Source: Streptomyces sp. WMMB 322 (lineage in GTDB: Bacteria > Actinomycetota > Actinomycetes > Streptomycetales > Streptomycetaceae). Taken from it: a stretch of DNA of 64,000 bases. A program made the translations under genes and the position numbers. The DNA is taken from contig NZ_FMHI01000006.1 in NCBI RefSeq assembly GCF_900090145.1, forward strand, positions 1-64,000. The letters are read 5' to 3'. Positions within the stretch are counted from its first letter, which is position 1. The number at the start of each line of letters is the position of its first letter. Below, in pieces: positions 24,088 to 32,079 of the stretch. Under the pieces are notes generated by a model that did no database searches, was not told the origin of the DNA, and saw nothing but the letters and a program-made list of their open reading frames with translations.

Positions 24088-25386
24088 TCAGGGCGTCGAT
24101 GACGGGGAGTTGGGCGCCGTCGACGGGCCTTTGCCACCCATGAGGGGCCGGTGCGCGGAAACGACCAGGGCGGCCAGGAGTGTCGTGATGGGCACTGACG
24201 CGACCAGACCGATGCTCCCCACAAGCGTCCGCAGGATCTCCTCAGCCACGATCTCGCTGTTGGCGACTCTTCCCAGGCTGCTTCGCGCGACGGAGAAGAG
24301 AAGCAGTAGGGGCAGCGCTGCACCTGCGTAGGCGAGCACCAACGTGTTGACCACCGAGACGATGTGGTCCCTGCCGATCCTCATCGCTGCCTTGTAGAGC
24401 TGCCTGGCCGACATGGCGGTGTTTGCCTGTCGCAACTCCCACACGGCCGAGGTCTGCGTGACCGTCACGTCGTCCAGGACACCGATTGCGCCGATCACGA
24501 CACCGGCCAGCAACAGACCGCGCATGTCGATCCCCGGGAAGAGATCGTGGATGAGTCCGGTCTCCTCCGAGGTATTGCCGCTCAGCACGGCCCAGTCGAT
24601 GAACTGCGAGCCCAACACCCCGATGAGCAGCAGCGACACGAGCGTGCCGAGCACGGCGACCGAAGTGCGCGCGGTGATGCCGTGGCACCCGTAGAGCGCG
24701 ACCAGCATGATGGCGCTGCTGCCCACCACCGCGACTGCCAGCGGATTCGAACCGTGCAAGATGGCCGGGAGAATGAAGAAGGAGAGAACTGCGAAACTGA
24801 CGGCGAGAGTGGCCAGGGCCAGCAGCCCGCGCAGCCGACCGACGGCCACGACGACCAGGGCGAAAATCCCTGCCAGCAGGGTCATCGGCAGGCTGCGGTC
24901 AATGTCGGCGACCCGGAACTGCGCCTCACGCGGCGCACTGGGCTCATATGCGACCACGACATCCTGGCCGCTCTGAAGTTGGCGAGGCCCATCGGCCTGC
25001 ACGTCCTCGATGAACCTCCGTCCCTTGTGAGGGCCCGACGTGACCTCGACGATGGCCGTCCTGCAGGTATCGCGACGTCGGTCCGTCTCCCCTCGGCCCA
25101 GCCCACTCGAGCCGCTGGACTCCGGGAGCGGTGAGCCGGAATCCGGCTGCGCGCAGTTCCTGGTGTCGACCCTTACGACGCTGCCGCTCTCGGTCTGCTG
25201 ATCGAACCCGACCCCGCTGCGCTTGCGATCCGGCACCCCGTCAGGCCAAAGCACGAGAATCCCGACCGCGACCGCCACGATGAACGGGATCACGACCGCC
25301 GCGATGACCTTGCCCAGGTGCCTTGGCCCGGGTTCGGTAGGTCCATCGCCGGGCGAGTGCCCATGCGGGTGCGGTGCGGCCATCAT
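24088..25386 (-). CDS. YibE/F-family multi-pass membrane protein, copy 2
   Basis: The start is uncertain. The tandem ATG at 25386/25383 gives about 432 residues starting MMAAPHPHGHSPGDG, and no clear RBS is seen. A frame open to 25437 exists. The architecture matches copy 1: a short His-containing tail (HPHGH), helix KVIAAVVIPFIVAVAVGILVLW, an extracytoplasmic domain, then the multi-helix region with MTLLAGIFALVVVAVGRLRG, DVTVTQTSAVWEL and GRDHIVSVVNTLVLAYAGAALP. The two copies are clearly paralogous and bracket znuACB, with copy 2 upstream of znuA on the same strand. Confidence 0.83.
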   Translation of the reverse strand: MMAAPHPHGHSPGDGPTEPGPRHLGKVIAAVVIPFIVAVAVGILVLWPDGVPDRKRSGVGFDQQTESGSVVRVDTRNCAQPDSGSPLPESSGSSGLGRGETDRRRDTCRTAIVEVTSGPHKGRRFIEDVQADGPRQLQSGQDVVVAYEPSAPREAQFRVADIDRSLPMTLLAGIFALVVVAVGRLRGLLALATLAVSFAVLSFFILPAILHGSNPLAVAVVGSSAIMLVALYGCHGITARTSVAVLGTLVSLLLIGVLGSQFIDWAVLSGNTSEETGLIHDLFPGIDMRGLLLAGVVIGAIGVLDDVTVTQTSAVWELRQANTAMSARQLYKAAMRIGRDHIVSVVNTLVLAYAGAALPLLLLFSVARSSLGRVANSEIVAEEILRTLVGSIGLVASVPITTLLAALVVSAHRPLMGGKGPSTAPNSPSSTP

Positions 25387-25856
25387 GGACTCGTCATCGC
25401 AAGCGACCCTGGCCGACGAGCGGGAGAAGCAACGCACCAGACAGTGGTGCCGCCTCCTCTGTTGTTCCGACTCCCGCGACCGAACCCGGAGTTTGATCTG
25501 ATCACTTCTCTTGGCAGCGCTCTGGACAAGACGCTCTTCTCACATGGATGACGCGTTATTCGGGTTTCCGCAAGTATGCATCGGGTCACCGACGCCGAAT
25601 GGGACCACACGCACAACAGGCCTTCCTGGCGAATCACTGTGAGAACGATGCTGAATGTATCTTCCCCCGAGCCTGGTCAGGGGAATTCATTCTGCGATGA
25701 CGTGCCACATCCACAGTTGCCGACCCCCGCCTGCGCACGCTCGGCAACCCATCGGGCGCCGTGGTTCCCGCTACGGAAAGAACCCCGGTCCGGTGTTCCT
25801 TCCAGGGTGCCGTTCAGGGATTACCGGAGTCCGGCACGGAGTCCGGCACGGTCAAT
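25387..25856. other. Intergenic stretch left of the IS element
   Basis: No gene is supported. The part next to the IS carries short direct repeats (GGAGTCCGGCACGG at about 25827 and again at 25840) immediately outside the left inverted repeat. This is the junction between the zinc island and the accessory region. Confidence 0.4.
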
Positions 25857-25887
25857 TGTCGGTGTGAGGTCTCAGGAGATGCTTGAC
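25857..25887 (+). repeat. Left terminal inverted repeat of the IS481 element
   Basis: It begins TGTCGGTGTGAGGTCTCAGG and ends GCTTGAC. It pairs with the right repeat at 27786-27816, including the inner GTCAAG/CTTGAC. Confidence 0.85.
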
Positions 25888-25959
25888 CGTTCGTGCTCTG
25901 GACATGGTTGACACGTTCGCCTGAACTTCCGCGATGTCCCGTCCCCCGATGAGGCTGGG

Positions 25960-27801
25960 GTGCTTCGGTCGGTGGTCGTGGATGTACAGCAGTTGGCCGA
26001 GTACCGCTACAGGGCCGTCCGCGAGGTGCTCGGCGGGTCTCCAATCGGTGAAGTCGCGGCCCGCTATGGGACCTCGCGTCAGACCCTGCACGACTGGCGG
26101 CGTCGGTTCGAGCAGGAGGGCATTCCGGGCCTGATGGACCGCTCCCGGCGCCCGCGAAACAGCCCCACCCGCCTGTCCGCCGAGGTGGAAGCCGAGATCT
26201 GCGAACTGCGCCGGCGGCATCCTCGGTGGGGTGCCCGCCGGATCTCCCACGAGCTGGCCGGCCGCGGGCTGGAGTCGGCGCCGTCGCGGGCCACGGTCCA
26301 CCGGGTGCTGTCCCGCAACGGCCTGGTCCGCGCCGAGGAACAGCAGCACCCGCGCAAGTACCGCCGGTGGCAGCGCGAGGCGCCCATGCATTTGTGGCAG
26401 ATGGACCTGGTCGGCGGGGTGCCGCTGGCCGACGGGCGGGAATGCAAGATGGTCACCGGCATCGACGACCACTCCCGGTTCGTCGTAATCGCCTCCGTCG
26501 TGGCCGTGCCCAGCGCCCGAGCGGTGTGCTCGGCCTTCACCGCCGCAATGCGCCGCTACGGGGTGCCCTTCGAGGTCTTGACGGACAACGGCAAGCAGTT
26601 CACTGGCCGTCACACTCGTCCCCAGCCGGTGGAGGTGCTCTTCGAGCGCATCTGCCGGGAGAACGGCATCAACCAGCGGCTGACCAAGCCGCGTTCGCCC
26701 ACCACTACAGGCAAGATCGAGCGTTTTCATCGCACTCTCCGCGAGGTGTTCCTCGATCACGTGGTGCCGTACGAGTCGCTATCCGCGGCACAGGAAGCGA
26801 TCGACGGCTGGGTACACGCCTACAACCACTCCCGACCGCACCAGGCCCTGAACATGGCCACCCCGGTCAGTCTCTTCCGCCCCCACGCTCCCGTCCGCGC
26901 CGGTGACGAGCATCCCAAACCGCCAGTCGCTGAGCCGGAGTTGTCCATCGAGGTCATCGAACCGCCGCCGGTTCTGCCACCGCAGGGGACCGCCGTCGAA
27001 TTCGACGTGCGGGTGCCGCCCAGCGGCGAGATCACCCTGGTGACGGGCAGGCAGCGAGTCGGCATCCACCAAGCCCTGGCCGGCAGAACGCTGACCGTCT
27101 GGGCGAACCACCGCAGCGTCCACTTCCTCCTCAACGGGCACCTGGTCACCACGGTCCCGTCCCGGCTGCGGCCAGAGGACATCGCCTACCTGACCATGCG
27201 CTACGGCGCCCGTCCCGCCGGTCCCGAGCCCGCACCCGCGGCCCTGCCCCGGGCCCGCTGTGGCACGGCCGTCCTCGCCGCCGGCGAACCGGTCGAGGTC
27301 GACCGCAAGGTCCGTCGCGACGGGATCGTCTGCCTGGCCGGCGGCCGCTACCAGGTCGGATTCGCCCTCGCAGGCCGCACGATCGCCCTCCGACTCGACG
27401 GGCACCTCATGCACGCCATCGCCGACAACGCTCTGATGGGAACCTGGCCCTGCCCTATTCCGGCCGACCGTCTTGGGCAGATTCACGGGGCACGGACGGC
27501 CACGTCTCCGCTGCCGCCTCCGCCCCTGCCGGCCGGTGCTATCCGGGCCCAGCGCAAGGTGCATGCGAGCGGCCGTTTCATGATCAACGGCCAGTTCATC
27601 AAGCTCGGACCACGGCATGCCGGAAAGATCGTCACCATCGTTATCGAGGACACCCACTACCGGATCCTGCACGGAGAGGACGAACTCGCGGTCAGGCCCC
27701 GCAAGAACCTCGGACCGATCACCCGGCTCTACGTCAAAGGCATGGGCACCCAGAAGGATCGTCAAGGATCTCCTGACGACAAAGCGTCAAGGAAGTCCTG
27801 A
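25960..27801 (+). CDS. IS481-family transposase with a long C-terminal extension
   Basis: The 613-residue protein starts with a helix-turn-helix region (SPIGEVAARYGTSRQTLHDW about 28-47, then the HARMADRY-like SRRPRNSPTRLS). The DDE integrase core has D in LWQMDLVGG (about 148), D in VLTDNGKQF (about 209) and E in TTGKIERFHRTL (about 254), followed by YNHSRPHQAL. The core ends near residue 310. The last 300 residues contain three related beta-rich units, each with a G-x-Y/F-hydrophobic then AGRT/AGK pattern (VGIHQALAGRTLTVW, VGFALAGRTIALRLDG, INGQFIKLGPRHAGKIVTIV). IS481 transposases are usually 300-400 residues, so this is a long version. The stop lies inside the right inverted repeat. Confidence 0.9.
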   Translation: MLRSVVVDVQQLAEYRYRAVREVLGGSPIGEVAARYGTSRQTLHDWRRRFEQEGIPGLMDRSRRPRNSPTRLSAEVEAEICELRRRHPRWGARRISHELAGRGLESAPSRATVHRVLSRNGLVRAEEQQHPRKYRRWQREAPMHLWQMDLVGGVPLADGRECKMVTGIDDHSRFVVIASVVAVPSARAVCSAFTAAMRRYGVPFEVLTDNGKQFTGRHTRPQPVEVLFERICRENGINQRLTKPRSPTTTGKIERFHRTLREVFLDHVVPYESLSAAQEAIDGWVHAYNHSRPHQALNMATPVSLFRPHAPVRAGDEHPKPPVAEPELSIEVIEPPPVLPPQGTAVEFDVRVPPSGEITLVTGRQRVGIHQALAGRTLTVWANHRSVHFLLNGHLVTTVPSRLRPEDIAYLTMRYGARPAGPEPAPAALPRARCGTAVLAAGEPVEVDRKVRRDGIVCLAGGRYQVGFALAGRTIALRLDGHLMHAIADNALMGTWPCPIPADRLGQIHGARTATSPLPPPPLPAGAIRAQRKVHASGRFMINGQFIKLGPRHAGKIVTIVIEDTHYRILHGEDELAVRPRKNLGPITRLYVKGMGTQKDRQGSPDDKASRKS

Positions 27802-27816
27802 GACCACACACCGACA
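27786..27816 (-). repeat. Right terminal inverted repeat of the IS481 element
   Basis: It reads GTCAAGGAAGTCCTGAGACC... and ends ACCGACA, the inverted counterpart of 25857-25887. The transposase stop codon is inside it. Confidence 0.85.
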
Positions 27817-27834
27817 TGCTGGCACGATGGGGAG

Positions 27835-28893
27835 ATGGTTCGCAGGCCGTACCCTACGTATCGTGACCAGACTTACCCCCCAACAGCAGCAGTATGGAGG
27901 GCGCTGCGGGAACTTCGTGCTGCCCCGCCCGGCGATGCGAGTAGTAGCAGTTGGCGCCACAGGCTTTTCAGCGCATCGCTGGAGCAGTCGGAACAACTAT
28001 TCACCGCAGCTGCCACAGTGGGGCCAGCTTCTAGGCCTCTCGTGCTCTTCTACGGGCTGAGCCAGGCAGGTAGAGCCATCGCGGCGTGCGCCCCAGTCCC
28101 CAACGACAAGTGTCGCCTGAACGGTCATGGCATATCTGCCACTCAATTGGATCAGTCAGACGTGGGCTCGGTAATCGTGAAGGACAAAGGGAAAGCGGGA
28201 GCCGAGTCGTTCACACAGGTCGCGGAGATACTCGGATCGCGATCTCTGCCTGACGAAGCACGCCTGGCGGACGTATGGGCAGCGATCTTGGAAGTCAGCC
28301 TCTGGCCCTTGCAGTCGACAACCCATCCGCAGCTTGCAATCAACCGTGAGACTTACCAGGTGGACGCCAGCACCCTGCAGGCCATGGTCTCCGGTTTGCC
28401 CGGCGATCTTCAAAACCACGAGGACCCTACGGACCGCGAACAGGCCCTGAGTGCGTGGCTTTCTGACTATCCGGCGTTGAAGGGTTACCGCTTCCGGTCG
28501 ACTGGCGCCATCCCCGATAGCGGGCCAGAGAGCTGGAATGAGCGGCAAGGCACCATCGGCTGTCGGCTCATTTGGGATGTTGGACATGGCGAGGACGTCG
28601 CGGAACGCAAGTTTGACGAAATTGCCCCATGGAAGGGGCGCAGCCTGACGGACTCCGAACGGGCGATCCACGCAAGACTCGGCGGTGACGACCGTCAGCT
28701 TCACCCCTTGCTGGCCTGGTGGGCGGTACTCTTCGCCCTTTCGATGCTCGCTCGCTATCAACCGGGGCAGTGGACGATGCAAATTGATGTGAATCGGAGC
28801 AAAGACTCTGTAGCGATCGAATACCTCCTGGACAGTGCTCTCGCCACCGTGCCGGAGCTGATCCTTGCTGCTATCGACGAGGTGACGGCCTGA
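27835..28893 (+). CDS. YaaC-family protein of unknown function
   Basis: The 352-residue protein contains LVLFYGLSQAGRAIAAC at about residues 67-83, the most recognisable YaaC-type segment. It also has the C-terminal WWAVLFALSMLARYQPGQW, matching the family's hydrophobic C-terminal helix. YaaC-like proteins have no established activity. The ATG has GGAG immediately upstream and lies 18 bp after the IS481 right end, so its native promoter has probably been cut off or replaced by the element. Codon use is slightly less GC-biased than in the zinc island, in line with an accessory origin. Confidence 0.7.
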   Translation: MVRRPYPTYRDQTYPPTAAVWRALRELRAAPPGDASSSSWRHRLFSASLEQSEQLFTAAATVGPASRPLVLFYGLSQAGRAIAACAPVPNDKCRLNGHGISATQLDQSDVGSVIVKDKGKAGAESFTQVAEILGSRSLPDEARLADVWAAILEVSLWPLQSTTHPQLAINRETYQVDASTLQAMVSGLPGDLQNHEDPTDREQALSAWLSDYPALKGYRFRSTGAIPDSGPESWNERQGTIGCRLIWDVGHGEDVAERKFDEIAPWKGRSLTDSERAIHARLGGDDRQLHPLLAWWAVLFALSMLARYQPGQWTMQIDVNRSKDSVAIEYLLDSALATVPELILAAIDEVTA

Positions 28894-28921
28894 CAACCCA
28901 ATAGCTCCGCCGCCCCCACCG

Positions 28922-28986
28922 CTAGTACTCCAGCAGCGGTTCGTTACCTGGCCTGGTCAGATAGTGAACCGCTGCTGGACTACTAG
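28922..28986. repeat. 65-bp inverted-repeat element (MITE-like or excision scar)
   Basis: CTAGTACTCCAGCAGCGGTT (28922-28941) is mirrored by AACCGCTGCTGGACTACTAG (28967-28986) around a 25-nt centre. The arms look like two transposon ends brought together with no transposase between them. It truncates or overlaps the 3' end of the minus-strand ORF at 28957-29577. Confidence 0.6.
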
Positions 28987-29577
28987 CCCCGGGGTCTGCC
29001 GTCGTTCGAGCTGCGGCGCTGGGGCGCCGGTCTCGACGAACGGCAGACCCCCACGACGCAGCAGCGTCAATCGCAGATCGTATGTGGCGGGTTCTCGTCG
29101 GCACTTGTCGCCATGTTCGCCAGGGCGAGTGACATCAAGGCACAGCATGCCGCAGACATGAAGAGGCCCCCGTACACCGGTCGTTGGCAAGAACGGCCGG
29201 GCCGAGCGTAGGGGGCGGTTTTCGGGGCGGTCACTCGCGGGAGCGTCGGGCGGGAAACTGCTCGGCGGACGGGCGACGTTACGAGCCATTTCGATGGACA
29301 GGCCGGCCGTCAGGGCGCGGGTCAGCAATTCCGCTGCTGCCGGGCGAACTTCACCGAGGCAGACGATTCTGTCGCCGCGCACATTGACGTCTGCTCGTAG
29401 GTTCGGCAGATCGGTTTCCAGGCCCAGAGCTCGAAGAGCCTCGGCCAAGGCGTCGGCCCCGCGACGGCCTTCCATCCAGCCGCGTACGTAGGGCACGCCC
29501 GATTGCAGGTCCTCGGCGCTTGGGGCGCATACGTCTCGACGGCCTGTCATTTCGCTCACCTCGTTCACCGCTCGCAT
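28957..29577 (-). pseudogene. Small hypothetical gene, probably disrupted at its 3' end
   Basis: The first about 100 residues look like a real protein (QSGVPYVRGWMEGRRGADAL, LPNLRADVNVRGDRIVCLGE) and resemble the downstream-facing paralogue at 29583-29861 (FPYLRADLNAFGHGMIELGR). After that the frame runs through a hairpin (28991-29051) and into the 65-bp inverted repeat, giving a low-complexity tail that matches nothing. The authentic stop was probably lost by insertion or rearrangement. The start is only 6 bp downstream of the paralogue's stop, indicating one operon. Function unknown. Confidence 0.5.
28991..29051. terminator. Hairpin between the inverted-repeat element and the disrupted gene
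   Basis: GGGGTCTGCCGT (28991-29002) pairs with ACGGCAGACCCC (29040-29051), and the inner bases pair partly. Its position suggests a terminator for the minus-strand operon, or one for genes reading from the left. Confidence 0.5.
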
Positions 29578-29582
29578 CGTTC

Positions 29583-29861
29583 CTATGGCCCCTCAGTGGT
29601 GTGCACGTCGCTCGGACACTCCAGGGCCAGCCGAAGCAGCTCCGCGAGACGTTCCGCGGTCTGGGGCGCGATGCGGCCAAGCTCGATCATTCCATGACCG
29701 AAAGCGTTCAAGTCGGCGCGCAGGTAGGGGAAGTCGCGTTCCATGCCGGCTGCAATGAGAACGTCGCGCAGTGCCGCCATCGCATGACGCGCGGCGTACC
29801 ACTCGCTGCTGTCCAACGGTGACCAACTCGGGTCCTTCGGGAAGCCCCGCTCAGCATTCAT
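29583..29861 (-). CDS. Small hypothetical protein, paralogue of the neighbouring ORF
   Basis: The 92-residue soluble protein has the core WYAARHAMAALRDVLIAAGM followed by DFPYLRADLNAFGHGMIELG and an Ala/Leu helix (PQTAERLAELLRLAL). The middle part resembles LPNLRADVNVRGDRIVCLGE of the next ORF, so the two arose by duplication. It overlaps the upstream prim-pol-like gene by 11 bp. I do not recognise a named family. Such pairs occur in streptomycete plasmid-like regions next to prim-pol and XRE genes. Confidence 0.5.
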   Translation of the reverse strand: MNAERGFPKDPSWSPLDSSEWYAARHAMAALRDVLIAAGMERDFPYLRADLNAFGHGMIELGRIAPQTAERLAELLRLALECPSDVHTTEGP

Positions 29862-30429
29862 GAGCTACCTCCGGCGACAGGGCGTCCAGTCGGCCTTGCG
29901 GTTCGCAGAGTGTCGCTTCAAGATCTACGCGTTCGCGCTCGTACTGCTCGGCGCGGTCGATCAGAGCGGAAGTTGCCACGAGCATCGCAGCGAGTGCCGC
30001 AACCCGCGCAGGCGTGGCCTCGGGACGCCGTGTCGGAGCACGAAGCCAGGCGTATCGGTCGGCGCTCAGCGGCATTGGTCCAGGGGCGACAATCACTGAG
30101 CCTTCGTCCAGGTACCGATAAGAGAGAGCATCGGTCGTCTCGTTCAGCACCATGCGGGTGAAGCGCGCCCGCTGACCGGACGGCAGGAAGAAGCCGGTTC
30201 GCCGCGCTGAGCGGTCCATCATTACGGGACCCATGGGCATGTTGTGGCGCGTCAACTGCTCGAAGGTCTCTAGTCCCACTCGCTGAGCGACAGAAACCAC
30301 GTCGAAGTAGCGGCCAGCCGACAGCGGGTACGGTGCCCTCGGATCAGCGGCCCAGTGCTCCCGGCATGCCTCCGGATCGTCCGCGGAGGCGGAGAGCCAT
30401 TGGATGCCACGCTTGCTCATCATCTGCAC
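29851..30429 (-). CDS. DNA primase/polymerase-like hypothetical protein
   Basis: The 192-residue protein starts at a GTG with GAGGTGAG upstream. It has the features SKRGIQWLSASADDPEACRE, PYPLSAGRYFDVVSVAQRVG and GPVMMDRSARRTGFFLPSGQ. These match short streptomycete proteins annotated as bifunctional DNA primase/polymerase N-terminal-domain proteins, although the catalytic DhD/H residues are not evident. A C-terminal helix (VAALAAMLVATSALIDRAEQYERE) follows. It heads a three-gene minus-strand operon divergent from the XRE-TPR regulator. A non-catalytic or regulatory role in an integrated element is plausible. Confidence 0.5.
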   Translation of the reverse strand: MQMMSKRGIQWLSASADDPEACREHWAADPRAPYPLSAGRYFDVVSVAQRVGLETFEQLTRHNMPMGPVMMDRSARRTGFFLPSGQRARFTRMVLNETTDALSYRYLDEGSVIVAPGPMPLSADRYAWLRAPTRRPEATPARVAALAAMLVATSALIDRAEQYERERVDLEATLCEPQGRLDALSPEVAHEC

Positions 30430-30669
30430 GTCGTCTCACCTCAGTTGGCGACGACCACCGGTTGGCCGCCGTATGACCACCTTCCGGGCAACGCCTGTGA
30501 ACTGGGGAGATGACGAGAGGTGACGTGGGGTGACACGCCCCGCAGCAGCACGTCTCCTCACGTCACTTCCGGGCTGAGTGGCCGGTTATGAGCAAGGGGA
30601 AGACACGGAAGCGTGGGGTCCTTACGGTCAGACGGAAGGGCCATTACAGGTGGAACGGGAAAGGCGATC
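30430..30669. promoter_or_regulatory. Divergent control region with GTGACGT-type repeats
   Basis: Between the prim-pol-like operon and the XRE regulator lie repeated GTGACGT/ACGTCAC motifs. Examples are GGTGACGTGGGG (30519-30530) and its inverse CCTCACGTCAC (30556-30566), and a further GGTGACAC follows. They may be operators for the adjacent regulator. This is inferred only from their symmetry and position. Confidence 0.35.
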
Positions 30670-32070
30670 GTGACGGATCAGGACCAGGTCGCCAGCTCTG
30701 CAGTAAACGAACTTCGCGCCGCCCGAAAGCAATTGGGCTGGGGGCAAGGCCGCCTTATCGCAGAGATGCGACGAGCTGCCGCGCGCAAAGGTGACCAGCT
30801 ACCCGGTGACGCGAGCGTGAAGCGACGAATCGCGAGCTGGGAGAACGGGCACAGCGTCCCGGATGACTTCTACGGGCCTCTGGTATGCGAGGCGCTGGGG
30901 AAGTCGCCGGTCGAGTTGGGGCTTGGACACCTACTCGCCCAAGACATCCAGTTGTTGGACGTTCGCTATCCCCCAAACCCGGAGGAAGCGTTCCGGTCGG
31001 TCGACCAGCTCTGGCGTGCTGATTTGCACGGTTACGAGCCGCTGCTCCTGTCGGAAGCGTCGCAGCCGGCTTGGAGCGAAGCTTCTCTCCGATGGCTTGT
31101 GGCACCCGAGCCGTCGTTTCCGGTCTCGCCCCCGAAAGGGACTCTGCAAGTCGGTCTCGCCGACGTGGACGCGGTCAAGTCCACCAGCGACATGTTCTCT
31201 GAGATGGATGACCGATTTGGTGGGGATCACGGTCGGCAGGCAGTCATCCAGTACCTCAGCCGTGATGTGGCCCCGCTCCTCACCGGCAAGTACACGGAAG
31301 CCGTTGGCCGCGCGCTGTTCTCCACCGTCGCTGAGTCGACGCTGCTGGCCGCTTGGATGTCGTACGACACCTGCCACCACGGATTGGCACAGCGGTACTT
31401 TCTCCAAGCGCTCAGACTCGCGCAGGACGGGGACGACCGTCGACTGGCCGGGAGCATCCTCTCGGCGATGAGTCACCAGGCCACCTTCATCGGCAACTTC
31501 ACGGAGGCTGCAACGCTCGCGCGTGCAGCCCGCATGGGCATCGCTGGAGTGGCAACGCCGACGCTGATGGCTCAGTTCTACGCCATGGAAGCCCGCGCCC
31601 TGGCCCGCTCAGGCGATGCGCGCGGGTGTGAAACGGCTCTGGCCGAAGCGGCGAGGCTGCTGGAGAGCGTGAACAACGACAACGAACCGGAGTGGATCAC
31701 CTACTTCGACCAGGCCGAGCTCGCGGCAGAAGCGGCCCACTGTTTCCGAGACATCGGGAAGGCTCAGAAGGCAGTCAGCCAAGCCGAGAACGCCATGAGC
31801 GGTAGTCACGTACGAAGCGACTTCTTTGCCACGATGGTTCTAGCGGATGCTCACCTTGCGGCTGGCGACGCCGAAGAGGCGTGCATCATCGCGCTGGACG
31901 CGCTCGACATGGGGACTCAGCTCAAGTCCAAGCGTTGCGCCGGCTACCTTGCCGAGTTCCGCGCAAATTTGCAGCAGTTGGGCAATGCTGCGCCCGCCCG
32001 GGACTTCCACGAACAGGCCGCGGAACACCGTCTGTGGCAGGAGGCCAGCGAAGTGAAGCTCCCGTACTGA
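30670..32070 (+). CDS. XRE-type DNA-binding regulator with TPR-like repeats
   Basis: The GTG at 30670 preceded by GGGAAAGG gives 466 residues; an upstream GTG at 30613 is less likely. The N-terminus holds an HTH_3-type domain (LRAARKQLGWGQGRLIAEMR ... VKRRIASWENGHSVPDDFY, about 15-60). The remainder is alpha-helical with TPR-like motifs (ALRLAQDGDDRRLAGSILSA, AMEARALARSGDARGCETAL, KAQKAVSQAENAM). This layout is common in streptomycete accessory regulators that may sense peptides or small ligands. It is divergent from the prim-pol-like operon and convergent with the APH-fold gene. Confidence 0.7.
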   Translation: MTDQDQVASSAVNELRAARKQLGWGQGRLIAEMRRAAARKGDQLPGDASVKRRIASWENGHSVPDDFYGPLVCEALGKSPVELGLGHLLAQDIQLLDVRYPPNPEEAFRSVDQLWRADLHGYEPLLLSEASQPAWSEASLRWLVAPEPSFPVSPPKGTLQVGLADVDAVKSTSDMFSEMDDRFGGDHGRQAVIQYLSRDVAPLLTGKYTEAVGRALFSTVAESTLLAAWMSYDTCHHGLAQRYFLQALRLAQDGDDRRLAGSILSAMSHQATFIGNFTEAATLARAARMGIAGVATPTLMAQFYAMEARALARSGDARGCETALAEAARLLESVNNDNEPEWITYFDQAELAAEAAHCFRDIGKAQKAVSQAENAMSGSHVRSDFFATMVLADAHLAAGDAEEACIIALDALDMGTQLKSKRCAGYLAEFRANLQQLGNAAPARDFHEQAAEHRLWQEASEVKLPY

Positions 32071-32079
32071 GACCAGCTC

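Larger units (their letters stand above)
25857..27816 (+). mobile_element. Complete IS481-family insertion sequence (1960 bp)
   Basis: The element is bounded by imperfect 31-bp inverted repeats starting TGTCGGTGTG, with TGT...ACA ends, and contains a single long transposase gene. The first 21 bp of the two ends differ at one position. No target-site duplication is obvious in the 10 bp on either side. The right end lies only 18 bp before the YaaC-like start codon. Confidence 0.88.
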
